64,000 nt of DNA from Catenulispora sp. EB89 (GTDB lineage: Bacteria; Actinomycetota; Actinomycetes; Streptomycetales; Catenulisporaceae): contig NZ_JBGCCU010000005.1 of assembly GCF_041261445.1 (NCBI RefSeq), forward strand, positions 496,001-560,000, in the 5' to 3' direction. The notes beneath the pieces were generated by a model. The model was not told the DNA's origin. It was given only the letters and a program-made list of their open reading frames with translations, and ran no database searches. The position numbers were made by a program, and so were the translations under genes. This document shows positions 28,183 to 37,444 of the stretch, one piece after another. Position 1 is the stretch's first letter, and every line of letters starts with the position of its first letter.

Positions 28183-31100
28183 TTAGGCCTGTTCGAAAAC
28201 CCGCAGCCGATGTGCCACCGCGGCGGCCTCGCCGCGTCCGGAAACTCCCAGTTTGGCCAGGATGTTGGACACGTGCACGCTGGCCGTCTTCGTCGAGATG
28301 AACAGCCGCTCGCCGATCTGCCGGTTGGAAAGCCCCTGCGCCACCAGCGCCAGCACTTCCAACTCGCGGGCCGTCAGTCCCAGCGGCGAGCCGGAGTCGT
28401 GCCCCCGGGCGCTCTCGGGCGCCTGCGCCGCCGGCATGCAGTCGCTGATGTCCAGCCGCGCGCGCCGGGCCAGCGCCTGCACCTCCAGGCACAGCGGCCC
28501 TTCCGGCAGCGTGGCGATCGCGCGCACCGCGCGGCGCAGCAGCTCGGCGGCGTGGTCGCGGTCGCCGTTGGCGGCGCAGGCCTCGGACGCGCGGAAGTTG
28601 ATGTACGCGGCCTGATGCGCGTGCACACCTTCCCGGGCCGCCAGCTCGCTCGCCGTGGCCCACTCCGCCGCCCCGGCGACGCCCCGCCAGCGCGCCAGCT
28701 CCGCGGCCACCTGCGCGGCGGCCGCGGCCTGGCTCGGCGTCAGCGCCGGAAGCCGCCCGGCGCGCTCGGCCAGCGCCGCGATCATCGCCGATCCCGCGGC
28801 GTCGGCGGCCGACGTCCCGGAACGCGCCGCGGCGCGTGTCGTCTCGGCATGGTCCGCCTCGGCCATCGCCATCGCGGTCAGCACCCGCCAGGCGTACCGC
28901 TCGTCGCCGAGGAACTGCGGCTTGTCCAGGAAAACCTGGAACGCCGTGCGCGCCTCGCCGATCGAGCGCGTCAGCCACACCGCCTTCTCGATCTCCCGCC
29001 GGATCCCCGGCAGCGCGTATTGGTGCTCGAAGGTCCGGCTCGGGATCCGCGCTCCCAGCGTCGCCTCCCCGCGCGCCACCTCGGCGTCGCCGTTGAGCAG
29101 TGCCAGATCGGCCAGGTACTCGTGCGTGGTGGCCCCGTGGATGCCCGGCGGGTCCAGGTCCAGGCTGGAGTTCAGCGCGGCCTTGGCGCGCTCCCAGTCG
29201 CCGAGCGCGATCAACGATTCGGCCATGTTCAGCCAGAGCATGCTCTCGGCCACCCGCAGCCGCACCCCGCGCCGCATCAGCTCGCCCAGCCCGGCCCGGG
29301 CCACCTGCACGGCTTCCTGGTGCCGGTCCAGCGTCTCCAGCGCGCTGCACAGGTTGATGTAGCCGCGGCCGATGATGCCCGGGTCGCCGTAGCCGAGGCT
29401 GTCGATGATGGCCTGCCGCAGGATGGCCAGGCCCTCCTCGTGCGTGCCGAGCGAGACCTGCCCGGCCAGCACCGTGCCCTTGGTGATGGCCGCCGCGATC
29501 CGGTACAGGTCCGAGTCGATCTTCTCCGCCAGGACCGCGGTCTCCTCGGCGAAGCGCAGCGCGGCGTCGATGTCGTCGGACGTCAGCATCTTGATGAACG
29601 AGGCGCTGTTGGTGATCTGCACGCGCACCTGCGGACTGGACTCGCCGTCGACCAGGTCCAGCGCGGCCCAGATGTCGGCCATGCCGTCGCCGCGCCCCAG
29701 GATGTGGTGGTCCCGGCTGCGCAGGTGGTGCAGCAGCGCGGCCAGCTCGCGGTCCTGATCCGGTTCGACGCGCTTGAGGGCCTTGTCCGTCAGCGACAGC
29801 GCCCGATGCGGGTCCCCGGCCAGATGTGCGGCGCAGGCGGTCTTGTAGAGCAGCCGTGCGTAGTCCAGGCCCGGCGAGGGAACCTGGTCCCACAGATCAA
29901 GCGCGCGTTCCAGCATCTGGTGTTCTTCGACGTACGCGTAGCGCGCGTCGGCAGCTTCAGCGGCACTCAACGCCGCGTCGTAGGCGCGCGGGTAGTCCCG
30001 CGCCGAATACCAGTGGTGCGCCAGCTCGACTTCCCGTGCCTCGGCCGCGACCAGCGACGGCTCGGCCTCCAGCAGCTCGGCGTACTTGCGGTGCAGGGCG
30101 GAGTGCTCACCGGGCAGCAGCTCGTTGTGCACGGCTTCGCGCAGCAAGGCGTGCCGGAACCGGTAGCTCGTCGGCGTCTCGCCGGGGATCAGGATGTGCG
30201 CCTGGAACGCCGGCCGGATCTGCTCGTTGAGCTCGTCGTCCGTGGCCCCGGTGACCAGGAGCAGGAAGCGGTGGTCCACCGGCGGCAGCGCGGCCGACAA
30301 CAGCCGCAGCATCCGCTGTGTGGGCTCGGGAAGCTGCTCCACCTTGATCAGCAGCAGGTCCCGCAGCGTGTCGGACAGCGCGAAGCCGCCGACGTCCGAG
30401 GGCATCAGGCTGGAACCGTCCGCCGCGCACGCCAGCTCCTCGGTGAAGAACGGGTTCCCCTCGGCGCGCGCGAACACCTCCTCGGCGAACCCCGGCGGCA
30501 GGTCCCGGCCGGTCCGGCCGTAGATGGCGGCCAGCTGCTCGGCGGTCTCCCCGGTGGTCAGCGGCCCCAGATCGATGCGCCGCACGCCCCGGATCCGGTC
30601 CAGCTCGGCCAGGAACGGCCGCAGCGGATGCCCGCGGTGCAGGTCGTCGGTGCGGTAGGTGCCGACGATCAGCACCCGCGAGTCGCGCAGCGAGCGCGAC
30701 AGGAAGCCCAGCAGGTCCCGGGTCGACCGGTCGGACCAGTGCAGGTCCTCCAGGACCAGCAGCAGCGTCTCCGCCGATCCCAGGTCCTCCAGGAGCCCCA
30801 GGACGGCGTCGAACAGGTGCCCCCGCACCGACTGCTCACCGGCCCGCGTCACGGCCGGCAGCGCGTCGCTGTGCCGCTCCATGCCCGCCGGGCGCATCAT
30901 CCCGCCGCGCGGCGAATCGTCGTTGCTCAGTCCCTCGGCCAGTTCGGGCAGCAGCCACGCCAGCTCGCGGCGGCGCACCCCGTCGCCGTCGCCGAAGGCG
31001 CCGGGCCAGTCGCGCAGCAGCTGGCGCAGCGCGGCGACGAAGGGGGCGTAGGCCACTCCTTCGTCGCCGAGTTCCGCGCAACCCCCGATGAGTACGCGGA

Positions 31101-31350
31101 CGTCTGTGACGGGAATCCCGCCGGCCTCGTCCCCCCGCCCGGCGCCGGCCCCCGCGGGATCCGGGCCGAGCAGCGGCCTGACGAACTCCTCGATCAGCCG
31201 GGACTTGCCGATTCCGGCGTCCCCGCCGACGACCACCACCGCGGGCTCGCCGTCCGAAGCGCTGGCCAGCAGAGAGCGGAGCTTGGACAGCTCCGGCCCG
31301 CGGCCGACGAAGACGGGGCTCACCTGGCGCATCGACACATGGTCGAGCAT
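28183..31350 (-). CDS. Large ATP-binding LuxR-family transcriptional regulator (LAL type)
   Basis: This 1055-residue regulator has an N-terminal AAA/STAND ATPase (Walker [11 protein letters not shown] near residue 45; Walker [11 protein letters not shown]), a long helical TPR-like middle and a C-terminal LuxR helix-turn-helix ([20 protein letters not shown] then [14 protein letters not shown]). LAL proteins activate transcription after ligand and ATP binding, often of secondary-metabolite or sugar genes; the target is unknown here. The start is at 31350, with a possible alternative Met at 31332. It follows a 57-codon ORF after 16 bases and is probably co-transcribed with it. Confidence 0.92.
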   Translation of the reverse strand: MLDHVSMRQVSPVFVGRGPELSKLRSLLASASDGEPAVVVVGGDAGIGKSRLIEEFVRPLLGPDPAGAGAGRGDEAGGIPVTDVRVLIGGCAELGDEGVAYAPFVAALRQLLRDWPGAFGDGDGVRRRELAWLLPELAEGLSNDDSPRGGMMRPAGMERHSDALPAVTRAGEQSVRGHLFDAVLGLLEDLGSAETLLLVLEDLHWSDRSTRDLLGFLSRSLRDSRVLIVGTYRTDDLHRGHPLRPFLAELDRIRGVRRIDLGPLTTGETAEQLAAIYGRTGRDLPPGFAEEVFARAEGNPFFTEELACAADGSSLMPSDVGGFALSDTLRDLLLIKVEQLPEPTQRMLRLLSAALPPVDHRFLLLVTGATDDELNEQIRPAFQAHILIPGETPTSYRFRHALLREAVHNELLPGEHSALHRKYAELLEAEPSLVAAEAREVELAHHWYSARDYPRAYDAALSAAEAADARYAYVEEHQMLERALDLWDQVPSPGLDYARLLYKTACAAHLAGDPHRALSLTDKALKRVEPDQDRELAALLHHLRSRDHHILGRGDGMADIWAALDLVDGESSPQVRVQITNSASFIKMLTSDDIDAALRFAEETAVLAEKIDSDLYRIAAAITKGTVLAGQVSLGTHEEGLAILRQAIIDSLGYGDPGIIGRGYINLCSALETLDRHQEAVQVARAGLGELMRRGVRLRVAESMLWLNMAESLIALGDWERAKAALNSSLDLDPPGIHGATTHEYLADLALLNGDAEVARGEATLGARIPSRTFEHQYALPGIRREIEKAVWLTRSIGEARTAFQVFLDKPQFLGDERYAWRVLTAMAMAEADHAETTRAAARSGTSAADAAGSAMIAALAERAGRLPALTPSQAAAAAQVAAELARWRGVAGAAEWATASELAAREGVHAHQAAYINFRASEACAANGDRDHAAELLRRAVRAIATLPEGPLCLEVQALARRARLDISDCMPAAQAPESARGHDSGSPLGLTARELEVLALVAQGLSNRQIGERLFISTKTASVHVSNILAKLGVSGRGEAAAVAHRLRVFEQA

Positions 31351-31366
31351 CGCACAGGGGTCCCGC

Positions 31367-31540
31367 TCAGGTCATCGACCTTTCACCGGAACGTGATCCG
31401 CCGTGCACGGTATGTACCTTGTCCGCGGATATGTCCTGGCACCGACGGGCACGCTTGGCCAGTCCGTAGCGGCGGGCCTGGTCGATCAGGTCGGTGCGGT
31501 GGGCGTTGGCGATCTCCACGGTGAAAACGGTGTTGTTCAT
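31367..31540 (-). CDS. Small basic protein (57 residues) upstream of the LAL regulator
   Basis: This ORF starts with ATG at 31540 behind an AGGGGAG SD and ends 16 bases before the LAL regulator start. The protein begins [20 protein letters not shown] and continues with [13 protein letters not shown], a pattern I associate with short actinobacterial proteins of unknown function. There is no signal peptide or membrane helix. It could be a functional small protein or a leader ORF whose translation governs the regulator. Confidence rests on the SD, codon usage and position. Confidence 0.6.
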   Translation of the reverse strand: MNNTVFTVEIANAHRTDLIDQARRYGLAKRARRCQDISADKVHTVHGGSRSGERSMT

Positions 31541-31566
31541 GATGTCGGCTCCCCTGCCTGTCGAAC

Positions 31567-31584
31567 GTCACCCACTTCGGTGAC
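31567..31584. promoter_or_regulatory. Inverted repeat GTCACC-N6-GGTGAC
   Basis: A perfect 6+6 inverted repeat lies 27 bases upstream of the 57-codon ORF, just before its SD. Position and symmetry fit an operator for the small ORF and LAL operon. Confidence 0.45.
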
Positions 31585-31647
31585 ATGTACTAGTCTCCGG
31601 CGGCAGGCACCACCTACACATGAGGCAACCGGCCAGTCCTTCGGGGT

Positions 31648-31681
31648 TGAGGTACCTTAGGTATGGTCCTCAGGTACCTCA
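31648..31681. promoter_or_regulatory. Inverted repeat TGAGGTACCT-N14-AGGTACCTCA
   Basis: Two perfect 10-base arms (31648-31657, 31672-31681) each contain the palindrome AGGTACCT, and a third AGGTA lies between them at 31659. The element sits about 110 bases upstream of the 57-codon ORF and beyond the 3' end of the aldo/keto reductase gene. It looks like a cooperative repressor or activator site, or a hairpin ending the reductase transcript. Confidence 0.5.
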
Positions 31682-31737
31682 GGGGGCCTTACTGCACAGG
31701 CCGCGGGGTCGAAGGCTTATCGGAGCCTAAGCGGGGG

Positions 31738-32739
31738 TTAGCGCGACTGGACCCGCCGCGCGGAATCCGCCGCGTACCGCGCTCCGGAGACCGCTCCATG
31801 CGGCACCGCGGCCTCGATCCGGGCCAGCTGCTCGGCGGTCAGCTCGAAGTCCGCGGCGGCCGAGTTCTCGTCCAGGTACTTGATCCGTTTCGTCCCCGGG
31901 ATCGGCACGATGTCCGGCCCCTGGGCCAGCAGCCAGGCCAGCGCCAGCTGGACCGGCGTGTGCCCGCTCTCCTCGGCGACCGCGCGCAGCTCTGCGACCA
32001 GCTTCAGGTTCGCCTCCAGGTTCTCGTCGGCGAAGCGCGGGTTGTTGCGCCGGAAGTCGTCCGCGGCCAGGCCCTCCAACGACGTGATGGCACCCGTGAG
32101 CAGTCCGCGGCCTACGGGGGAGTAGGGCACGATCCCGATCCCCAGCTCGCGCGCCACCGGCAGCACCTCGGCCTCGATGTCCCGGGTGAACAGCGAGTAC
32201 TCGCTCTGCAGCGCGGCGATCGGGTGCACGGCGTGCGCGGCGCGCAGCGTCTCCGGACCCACCTCGGACAGCCCCAGGTGCCGCACCTTCCCCGCCCGCA
32301 CCAGCTCGGCCATCGCGCCGACCGACTCCTCGACCGGGACGTCGGGGTTGTTGCGGTGCATGTAGTAGAGGTCGATGTGGTCCACGCCGAGCCGGGTCAG
32401 CGAGGCGTCGACGGCCGTCCGGATGTACTCGGGATCGTTGCGCACCGAGCGCTCGTCGGTCTCCGGATCCCGCCGGATCCCGAACTTGGTGGCCAGCACC
32501 ACCCGGTCCCGCCGGCCGCCCTGCAAAGCCCGTCCGACCAGCTTCTCGTTGGCGCCCCTGCCGTACATGTCGGCGGTGTCCAATAGCGTCACCCCGAGAT
32601 CATCGACCGCGCGGTGGATCACCGAGATCGACTCCGCCTCGGACTCGGGGGTGACGCTGTAGAAGTCGGACATGCCCATGCACCCGAGTCCCAGCGCGGA
32701 GACGCGCGGTCCGTCACTCCCAAGGATGCGGTACTTCAT
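31738..32739 (-). CDS. Aldo/keto reductase
   Basis: This 333-residue NADPH-dependent oxidoreductase has an (alpha/beta)8 barrel. The catalytic tetrad is visible: Asp54 and Tyr59 in [11 protein letters not shown], Lys85 in LATKFG and His128 in DLYYMHRN. The cofactor-binding end reads [15 protein letters not shown]. The start at 32739 ([19 protein letters not shown]) matches the family and has an SD (GGGAG); the open frame continues upstream but is not family-like. It is divergent from the small gene at 32851, with 111 bases between them. The substrate is unknown. Confidence 0.93.
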   Translation of the reverse strand: MKYRILGSDGPRVSALGLGCMGMSDFYSVTPESEAESISVIHRAVDDLGVTLLDTADMYGRGANEKLVGRALQGGRRDRVVLATKFGIRRDPETDERSVRNDPEYIRTAVDASLTRLGVDHIDLYYMHRNNPDVPVEESVGAMAELVRAGKVRHLGLSEVGPETLRAAHAVHPIAALQSEYSLFTRDIEAEVLPVARELGIGIVPYSPVGRGLLTGAITSLEGLAADDFRRNNPRFADENLEANLKLVAELRAVAEESGHTPVQLALAWLLAQGPDIVPIPGTKRIKYLDENSAAADFELTAEQLARIEAAVPHGAVSGARYAADSARRVQSR

Positions 32740-32850
32740 GAAGCAGCTCCCGTCACAGAATTCACCCGTCACCCGCGCCGACCGTCGTCGTTGGACACGG
32801 TGTCTGGAAGACGGTGTCGCCGGACGTCGCGGAGACTGGAGGACATACAG

Positions 32851-33045
32851 ATGAGTGTCGCAAGTCTTGACGATCACGTCGCCCCGGATTACCGGAACTG
32901 GGTGGGGGTGCTGTTCGCGGTGCACCAGAAGGTCGAGGTGCGGGGGATGGACGGGGAACCCGGGCCCGAGTTCTGTACCTGCGGGGATGTGTGGCCGTGC
33001 CGGAGTGAAGTGATGGCGTCGCGGATACTGGATTTCCCCTTATGA
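32851..33045 (+). CDS. Small Cys-motif protein (64 residues)
   Basis: This short protein has the C-terminal motif [10 protein letters not shown], three cysteines in a CxC-x5-C arrangement that could bind a metal or form a disulfide. Similar short actinobacterial proteins with a WPC ending are known to me only as hypothetical. The start ATG at 32851 has a good SD (tggagga). There is no signal peptide or membrane segment. It ends 35 bases before the convergent arginase-like gene. Confidence 0.62.
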   Translation: MSVASLDDHVAPDYRNWVGVLFAVHQKVEVRGMDGEPGPEFCTCGDVWPCRSEVMASRILDFPL

Positions 33046-33080
33046 GCGAGCAGATCTAGGCGACTGACTTCTGGCTTCTG

Positions 33081-34001
33081 TCAGGCTCCTGATGCTCTCG
33101 ACGCGCTGCCGAGCCGGCCGAGGCCTTCGGCGACGACGTCCGTCAACAGCCGCGCGTAGCGGCCGTCGGGGTCGAGGTCCGGGTCGAAGACGGTGACGTG
33201 CGCGCCGACCGCCCGAGGGGCCAGTGCGGCCAGCAGCTCGGTGAGCTGATCGGCTTGGAGGCCACCGGGATCGGGGCTGTCGACGGCGGGCATCACGGCC
33301 GCGTCGAGGATGTCCACGTCGAGGTGCAGCCAGTAGCCGTCGAGATCCCGGCGGTCGACATGCTCGCCGATCCGGGCGGCGGTCGCGGCGGCTCCGTCGC
33401 GGATGATCCCGGACGCCGGAATCAGGAGGCTGATGGCCTCGCGGACTTCGGCCATCTCCTCGTCGTCGTCGCGGCATCCGGCGTGCACGGTGTCCGCCGG
33501 ATCGAAGTACGGTCCGAGCCCGTCGATGTCCGCGATCGCCGGCCAGTGGCGTCCGACGGCCGCGGCCAGGTCCTCGCCGGCCAGCGACGCGCAGGCCTCG
33601 GAGTTGCCGGGGTTCCGGAAGTCGGTGTGGCCGTCGAGGTGGACGAGCCCGAAACGGCCCGCCGGACGCAGGGCCAGGCCGACCCCGACCACCAGGCTGC
33701 AATCCCCGCCGATCACCAGCGGGAAGTCGCCCGCGGACCTGATGTCCTCGATGCGCTGTGCCAGGCGCCGCGCGTGCTCGATGATCGAGTCCTGATTCCG
33801 GAGCCGCCCGGGGGACGCGTCATCGGCGTACCGGCCGGCCAGGACCACTCCGGCGTCGCGAACACTGGCGCTGTGCTCGGCGAGTCGCGCGAGCAATCCG
33901 GCCTCCCGCAACGCTTCCGGCGCTTTCGCGGTGCCGGGAACGCTGGTCGGCGCCGGGGGACGCAGGCCGAGATTGCTCGGCGCGGCCAGCAGGGCGATCA
34001 C
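33081..34001 (-). CDS. Arginase/agmatinase-family hydrolase with altered metal site
   Basis: This 306-residue protein has the ureohydrolase fold, whose members hydrolyse guanidino groups (arginine, agmatine, formiminoglutamate) at a di-manganese site. Motifs are GGDCS (Cys101 where most have His), DGHTD (123-127; usually DAHTD) and HLDVDILDAAVMPAVD (Asp228, Asp230, Asp233). The His-to-Cys change occurs, as I recall, in a poorly characterised subfamily, so the substrate is open. Its GTG start at 34001 overlaps the stop of the VirB4-like ATPase (GTGA), tying it to the secretion-like operon. Confidence 0.85.
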   Translation of the reverse strand: MIALLAAPSNLGLRPPAPTSVPGTAKAPEALREAGLLARLAEHSASVRDAGVVLAGRYADDASPGRLRNQDSIIEHARRLAQRIEDIRSAGDFPLVIGGDCSLVVGVGLALRPAGRFGLVHLDGHTDFRNPGNSEACASLAGEDLAAAVGRHWPAIADIDGLGPYFDPADTVHAGCRDDDEEMAEVREAISLLIPASGIIRDGAAATAARIGEHVDRRDLDGYWLHLDVDILDAAVMPAVDSPDPGGLQADQLTELLAALAPRAVGAHVTVFDPDLDPDGRYARLLTDVVAEGLGRLGSASRASGA

Positions 34002-35620
34002 CGATCCCGGTTCTCCGGCGTCTCGACAGCCTGCTGATACGGCAGCTCGGCCTTCTTCCCGAACAGCGTGCCGGCGATGGCCGTCAGCTCGTCGTCGCCG
34101 TCCGCGTCGATCGGCTCCACCGCCCACCGCCGCTCGCGCTCCAGCGGCTGCTGGTTGCCCGCGGCGATGGCCCGTACCGGCGTGGCAGGCGCGGGCAGGG
34201 CCGCGATGCGCTCCGCCTCGGCTGCCTCCAGCGCCGCCGTCTCCTCGGCCGAGCCGGGCGGCAGGGCCGCCGCCGCGTTCGCGGCCAGCAGCGCGGCGGC
34301 GTCCGCCGAACTCTCGGTCATGGCGCGGTCGGTGAACACCAGCGGCCGCTCGTGCTCGGTGATGATGTGCTTCACGACCTGCACGTCGCCGTTCACGTCC
34401 CAGACCGCGATGCCCGGGGTCAGCGACGGGATGATCTCCACCGCCCAGCGCGGCAGTCCCAGGACCTTGCCCGTGGTGCGCGCCTCGTCGGCTTTCTGCA
34501 TGTAGACCGTGCGGGTCGAGGCCATCTTCAGGATCGCCGCCGCCTCGCGGGCCGCGGCGCCGTCCACGACGTCCGACAGGTGGTGCACCACCGCGACGAA
34601 CGACAGGCCCAGGCGCCGCCCGAACTTCAGCAGCCGCTGGAACAGCTGCGCCACGAACGGCGAGTTGATGATGTGCCAGGCCTCTTCGACCAGCAGGATG
34701 CGCTTCACCCGGTCCGGGCGCAGCCACGTGTGCTCCAGCCAGACGCCGACGATGGCCATCAGGATCGGCATGCCGATCGAGTTGCGGTCGATGGCCGACA
34801 GGTCGAAGACGATCAGCGGCGAGTCCAGGTCGATGCCCTGGGTCGTGGGGCCGTCGAACATGCCCGCCAGGTCGCCGTCGACCAGGCGGTCCAGGACCAG
34901 CGCGACGTCCAGACCCCAGGCCTGCACGTCCTCTATGGTCACGTTCATGTCCTCGGCGGCGCTGGTCAGCGGCGTGCGCAGAGCCTCGACGACGTCGGAC
35001 AGGATCGGCTGGCGGCCGTACTTCAGCCCCGCCTCGCCGACCCGCAGGTGCGCCGCCTTCAGCGCGTAGCCGGCGCGTTCGTCCAGCGGCCGGCCCTGGG
35101 CCACCTCGACTATGGTCCGCAGCAGCGCGAGCTGCCCGGTGGTGGCGATCGCCGGATCCAGCGGGTTCAGGCGGATGCTGTCGCCGCGCACGCCGTGCGG
35201 GTCCAGGCGGACCGGGGTGACGCCGAGGGATTCGGCGATGAGGTGCCACTCGCCGACGCCGTCCTCGCCCTGCGCGTCCAGGACCACCACCTGGCGGTCC
35301 TTGAAGCGGAGCTGGCGCAGCACGTACGTCTTCTCCAGCGCCGACTTGCCGTTGCCGGACTCGCCGAGCACCAGCCAGTGCGGGGCCGGCAGCTGCTGGC
35401 CGTAGAGCTGGAAGGGGTCGTAGACGTAGCCCTTGCCGGAGTACACCTCGCGGCCGATGATGACGCCGGAGTCGCCCAGGCCCGGCGCGGCGGTCGGCAG
35501 GTACACCGCCTGCGCCTGCGAGGACGAGGTGCGCACCGGCGGTCGGCTGGTCTCGACCTTGCCGAAGACCAGCGAGGCGAAGCCCTCGGTCAGGGAGTCC
35601 ATGATGGAGCGTCCGGCCAT
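33998..35620 (-). CDS. VirB4/TraC-like ATPase of a type IV secretion-like system
   Basis: This 540-residue cytoplasmic motor has Walker A GESGNGKS (86-93) in the context LPAPHWLVLGESGNGKSAL, and a Walker B LLVEEAWHIINSP near residue 300, both typical of VirB4/TraC-type conjugation ATPases. The N-terminal VirB4 domain is short; the preceding SCO6880-like gene may supply the missing part. The ATG at 35620 is supported by an AAGGAGA SD that overlaps the stop of the upstream gene; Met7 is an alternative. The last 100 residues are Ala/Glu-rich. Confidence 0.88.
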   Translation of the reverse strand: MAGRSIMDSLTEGFASLVFGKVETSRPPVRTSSSQAQAVYLPTAAPGLGDSGVIIGREVYSGKGYVYDPFQLYGQQLPAPHWLVLGESGNGKSALEKTYVLRQLRFKDRQVVVLDAQGEDGVGEWHLIAESLGVTPVRLDPHGVRGDSIRLNPLDPAIATTGQLALLRTIVEVAQGRPLDERAGYALKAAHLRVGEAGLKYGRQPILSDVVEALRTPLTSAAEDMNVTIEDVQAWGLDVALVLDRLVDGDLAGMFDGPTTQGIDLDSPLIVFDLSAIDRNSIGMPILMAIVGVWLEHTWLRPDRVKRILLVEEAWHIINSPFVAQLFQRLLKFGRRLGLSFVAVVHHLSDVVDGAAAREAAAILKMASTRTVYMQKADEARTTGKVLGLPRWAVEIIPSLTPGIAVWDVNGDVQVVKHIITEHERPLVFTDRAMTESSADAAALLAANAAAALPPGSAEETAALEAAEAERIAALPAPATPVRAIAAGNQQPLERERRWAVEPIDADGDDELTAIAGTLFGKKAELPYQQAVETPENRDR

Positions 35621-35635
35621 GGCGTGTGCGTCTCC

Positions 35636-37165
35636 TTACTTCCGCAGCCCGGTCGCGAACGGCAGGGTGTTGGTGAACGCCCTGTGGTGTTCGCGGTCGC
35701 ACCACTCCAGCTTGAGGAACGACTTGCCCGCCGAGGCCCGGATCGTGCGCTTGTCCCGGTTCAGCTGCTCCGGCCCGCGCGCCGAGACGGTGATGTAGCC
35801 GACCAGGTTCACCCCGGCGGCGCCGGAGGCCAGGTCCTCGCCGCGCTGGTCGACGCGGCCGGCGTGGGCCCGCTCGCGCGGGTCGTCGACCCGGCCGAGC
35901 TTGGCCTGGCGCGAGGCCTCGGCGTCGGTGTTGATCTTCTCGGTGAGCATCCGCTCGATGGCGATGTCGGTGGGTTCCAGGTCCATCGTCACCCCGACCG
36001 TGCGGATCACGTCGGGGGTGTGCACCAGCAGCGGCGCCAGGAAGTTCACGCCGACCGGCGTCAGCGGCCACTCCTTGATCCAGGCGGTGGCGTGGCACCA
36101 GGGCTCGGCGGTCACCGACTCGCGGGTCTTCGCGCGCAGGAACTGCGGATGCGTGGCGTCGAGCTCGGCCGGCCAGGCGTTGCGCCGGGACATGGCGTGC
36201 AGGTGGTCGATCGGGTGGTCGGGGTCGTACATGGAGTGGATCAGCGACGACAGCGCGACCGGGCCCAGCGGCTGGCGCACCTTGATGTCGGCGTCGGCCA
36301 GCCGGGCGCAGATGTCGGCGAGCTCGCGGGCCATGATGATGCCCAGGCCCACGTCCACCGCCCCGCGGCCGATGACGTAGGCCTCGGAGGCCAGGTCCTT
36401 GGTGTAGGGCATGCAGGCGACCAGGTAGGCCCGGTGCTGCTCGGAGGAGGTCGAGACCATGGAGAGCAGGTGCTCGTAGGACTCCTGGAGCCAGCGGGGG
36501 GACTGCTCGTCGCCCCTCCTTGCCACATCTTTCGCATGCGCGTCGGGGTCGGCCGGCAGCGTGCGCGCCAGCATCTGCAGCCGGGTGACGAAGCCGTCGC
36601 CGTTGGCCACGTGCCGCAGCAGCGTGCCGAACCGGTCGACCAGCGCCTCCTGGTCCTCGGAGTCCCGCGAGCCGACACCGGGGCCCTCGATCTCCAGCGT
36701 GGCGGTGACGGTCCGCCGGTCCAGGTGCATCAGCACCGCGATCTCATCCGGCCCGAACTGCGCCCGCAGCCACCGCAGCCGCCCCACCCCCGGCGGCGGC
36801 CCGATCTCGACCTCCGCGCCGTCCATCCGCGTCCCGGCCTCCATGGCCCGCGACCGCCAGGCGGCCTGCGGCGAGCGCAGCAGGCGCTTGTAGGAGCGGT
36901 TGATCTCGAACCACTTGTAGATGGTGCGGCCGTTGTAGGGCATGAACACGACGACCAGCGCCAGCGCCGGGCCCGCGAGGATGCCCAGGACCTTCAGGAA
37001 GGTGGTGGGCACGAAGAAGCCGGAGAGCAGCGAGAGCCCGCAGCAGACCACGATGACGCCGATCTCGCCGGTCTCCCGGTTCCGGCCGATCAGCGCACTG
37101 GGCTTGGCCTTGCCGAGGAGGTAGGCGCGCCGGTACTGCGGGGGCTCCTGCTGGGTGGTGCTCAT
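35636..37165 (-). CDS. SCO6880-family membrane protein of a type IV secretion-like system
   Basis: This 509-residue protein has two adjacent membrane helices (GVIVVCCGLSLLSGFFVP and VLGILAGPALALVVVFMPYN) followed by a large cytoplasmic part. The arrangement resembles a PrgI/VirB3-like membrane piece joined to a VirB4 N-terminal-like domain. I recognise it as the SCO6880 type found beside VirB4-like ATPases in actinobacteria; its exact role is unknown. The ATG at 37165 overlaps the stop of a small upstream ORF (ATGA). It ends 16 bases before the ATPase. Confidence 0.83.
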   Translation of the reverse strand: MSTTQQEPPQYRRAYLLGKAKPSALIGRNRETGEIGVIVVCCGLSLLSGFFVPTTFLKVLGILAGPALALVVVFMPYNGRTIYKWFEINRSYKRLLRSPQAAWRSRAMEAGTRMDGAEVEIGPPPGVGRLRWLRAQFGPDEIAVLMHLDRRTVTATLEIEGPGVGSRDSEDQEALVDRFGTLLRHVANGDGFVTRLQMLARTLPADPDAHAKDVARRGDEQSPRWLQESYEHLLSMVSTSSEQHRAYLVACMPYTKDLASEAYVIGRGAVDVGLGIIMARELADICARLADADIKVRQPLGPVALSSLIHSMYDPDHPIDHLHAMSRRNAWPAELDATHPQFLRAKTRESVTAEPWCHATAWIKEWPLTPVGVNFLAPLLVHTPDVIRTVGVTMDLEPTDIAIERMLTEKINTDAEASRQAKLGRVDDPRERAHAGRVDQRGEDLASGAAGVNLVGYITVSARGPEQLNRDKRTIRASAGKSFLKLEWCDREHHRAFTNTLPFATGLRK

Positions 37166-37419
37166 GGCCGGCCCCCCCGTCGGCTCCCGCCCGCGGCACG
37201 GGCCGCTGCGGGGCGGTGGTCACTGCTTGGCGTGGTGCTCACGGCGGTGCCTTCCAGCGGGGGTGCGGGTGTTCTCTGTGCGCGGCCGGGGGTGCTCCTT
37301 GACGTTACCCGGGACGCTACCCGGGTGGGGGCGGTGGCGGGGTCGCAGGAGACGGATTCGGTGGTGGTTGAGCTGTTGCCCGAACTCTCGTTGTCGTGCG
37401 TCACGTCTTCTCGCGTCAT
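37162..37419 (-). CDS. Small Ser/Thr-rich, probably disordered protein in the secretion operon
   Basis: This 85-residue ORF lies between the TrbL-like and SCO6880-like genes. The start ATG at 37419 follows one of the strongest SD sequences in the cluster (GAAGGAGG), and its stop overlaps the next start (ATGA). The protein is acidic and Ser/Thr-rich at first, then Pro/Arg-rich, without hydrophobic segments; no family was recognised. Its translation should couple the flanking genes, so it may be a real small subunit or mainly a coupling ORF. Confidence 0.55.
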   Translation of the reverse strand: MTREDVTHDNESSGNSSTTTESVSCDPATAPTRVASRVTSRSTPGRAQRTPAPPLEGTAVSTTPSSDHRPAAARAAGGSRRGGRP

Positions 37420-37444
37420 GTCCTCGCCTCCTTCACCGGTCTCG

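Noticed and set aside
34002-36098. Upstream extension of the arginase-like frame to about 1000 codons
   Set aside because: It lies inside the VirB4-like and SCO6880-like genes in a shifted frame; the real start is the overlapping GTG at 34001.
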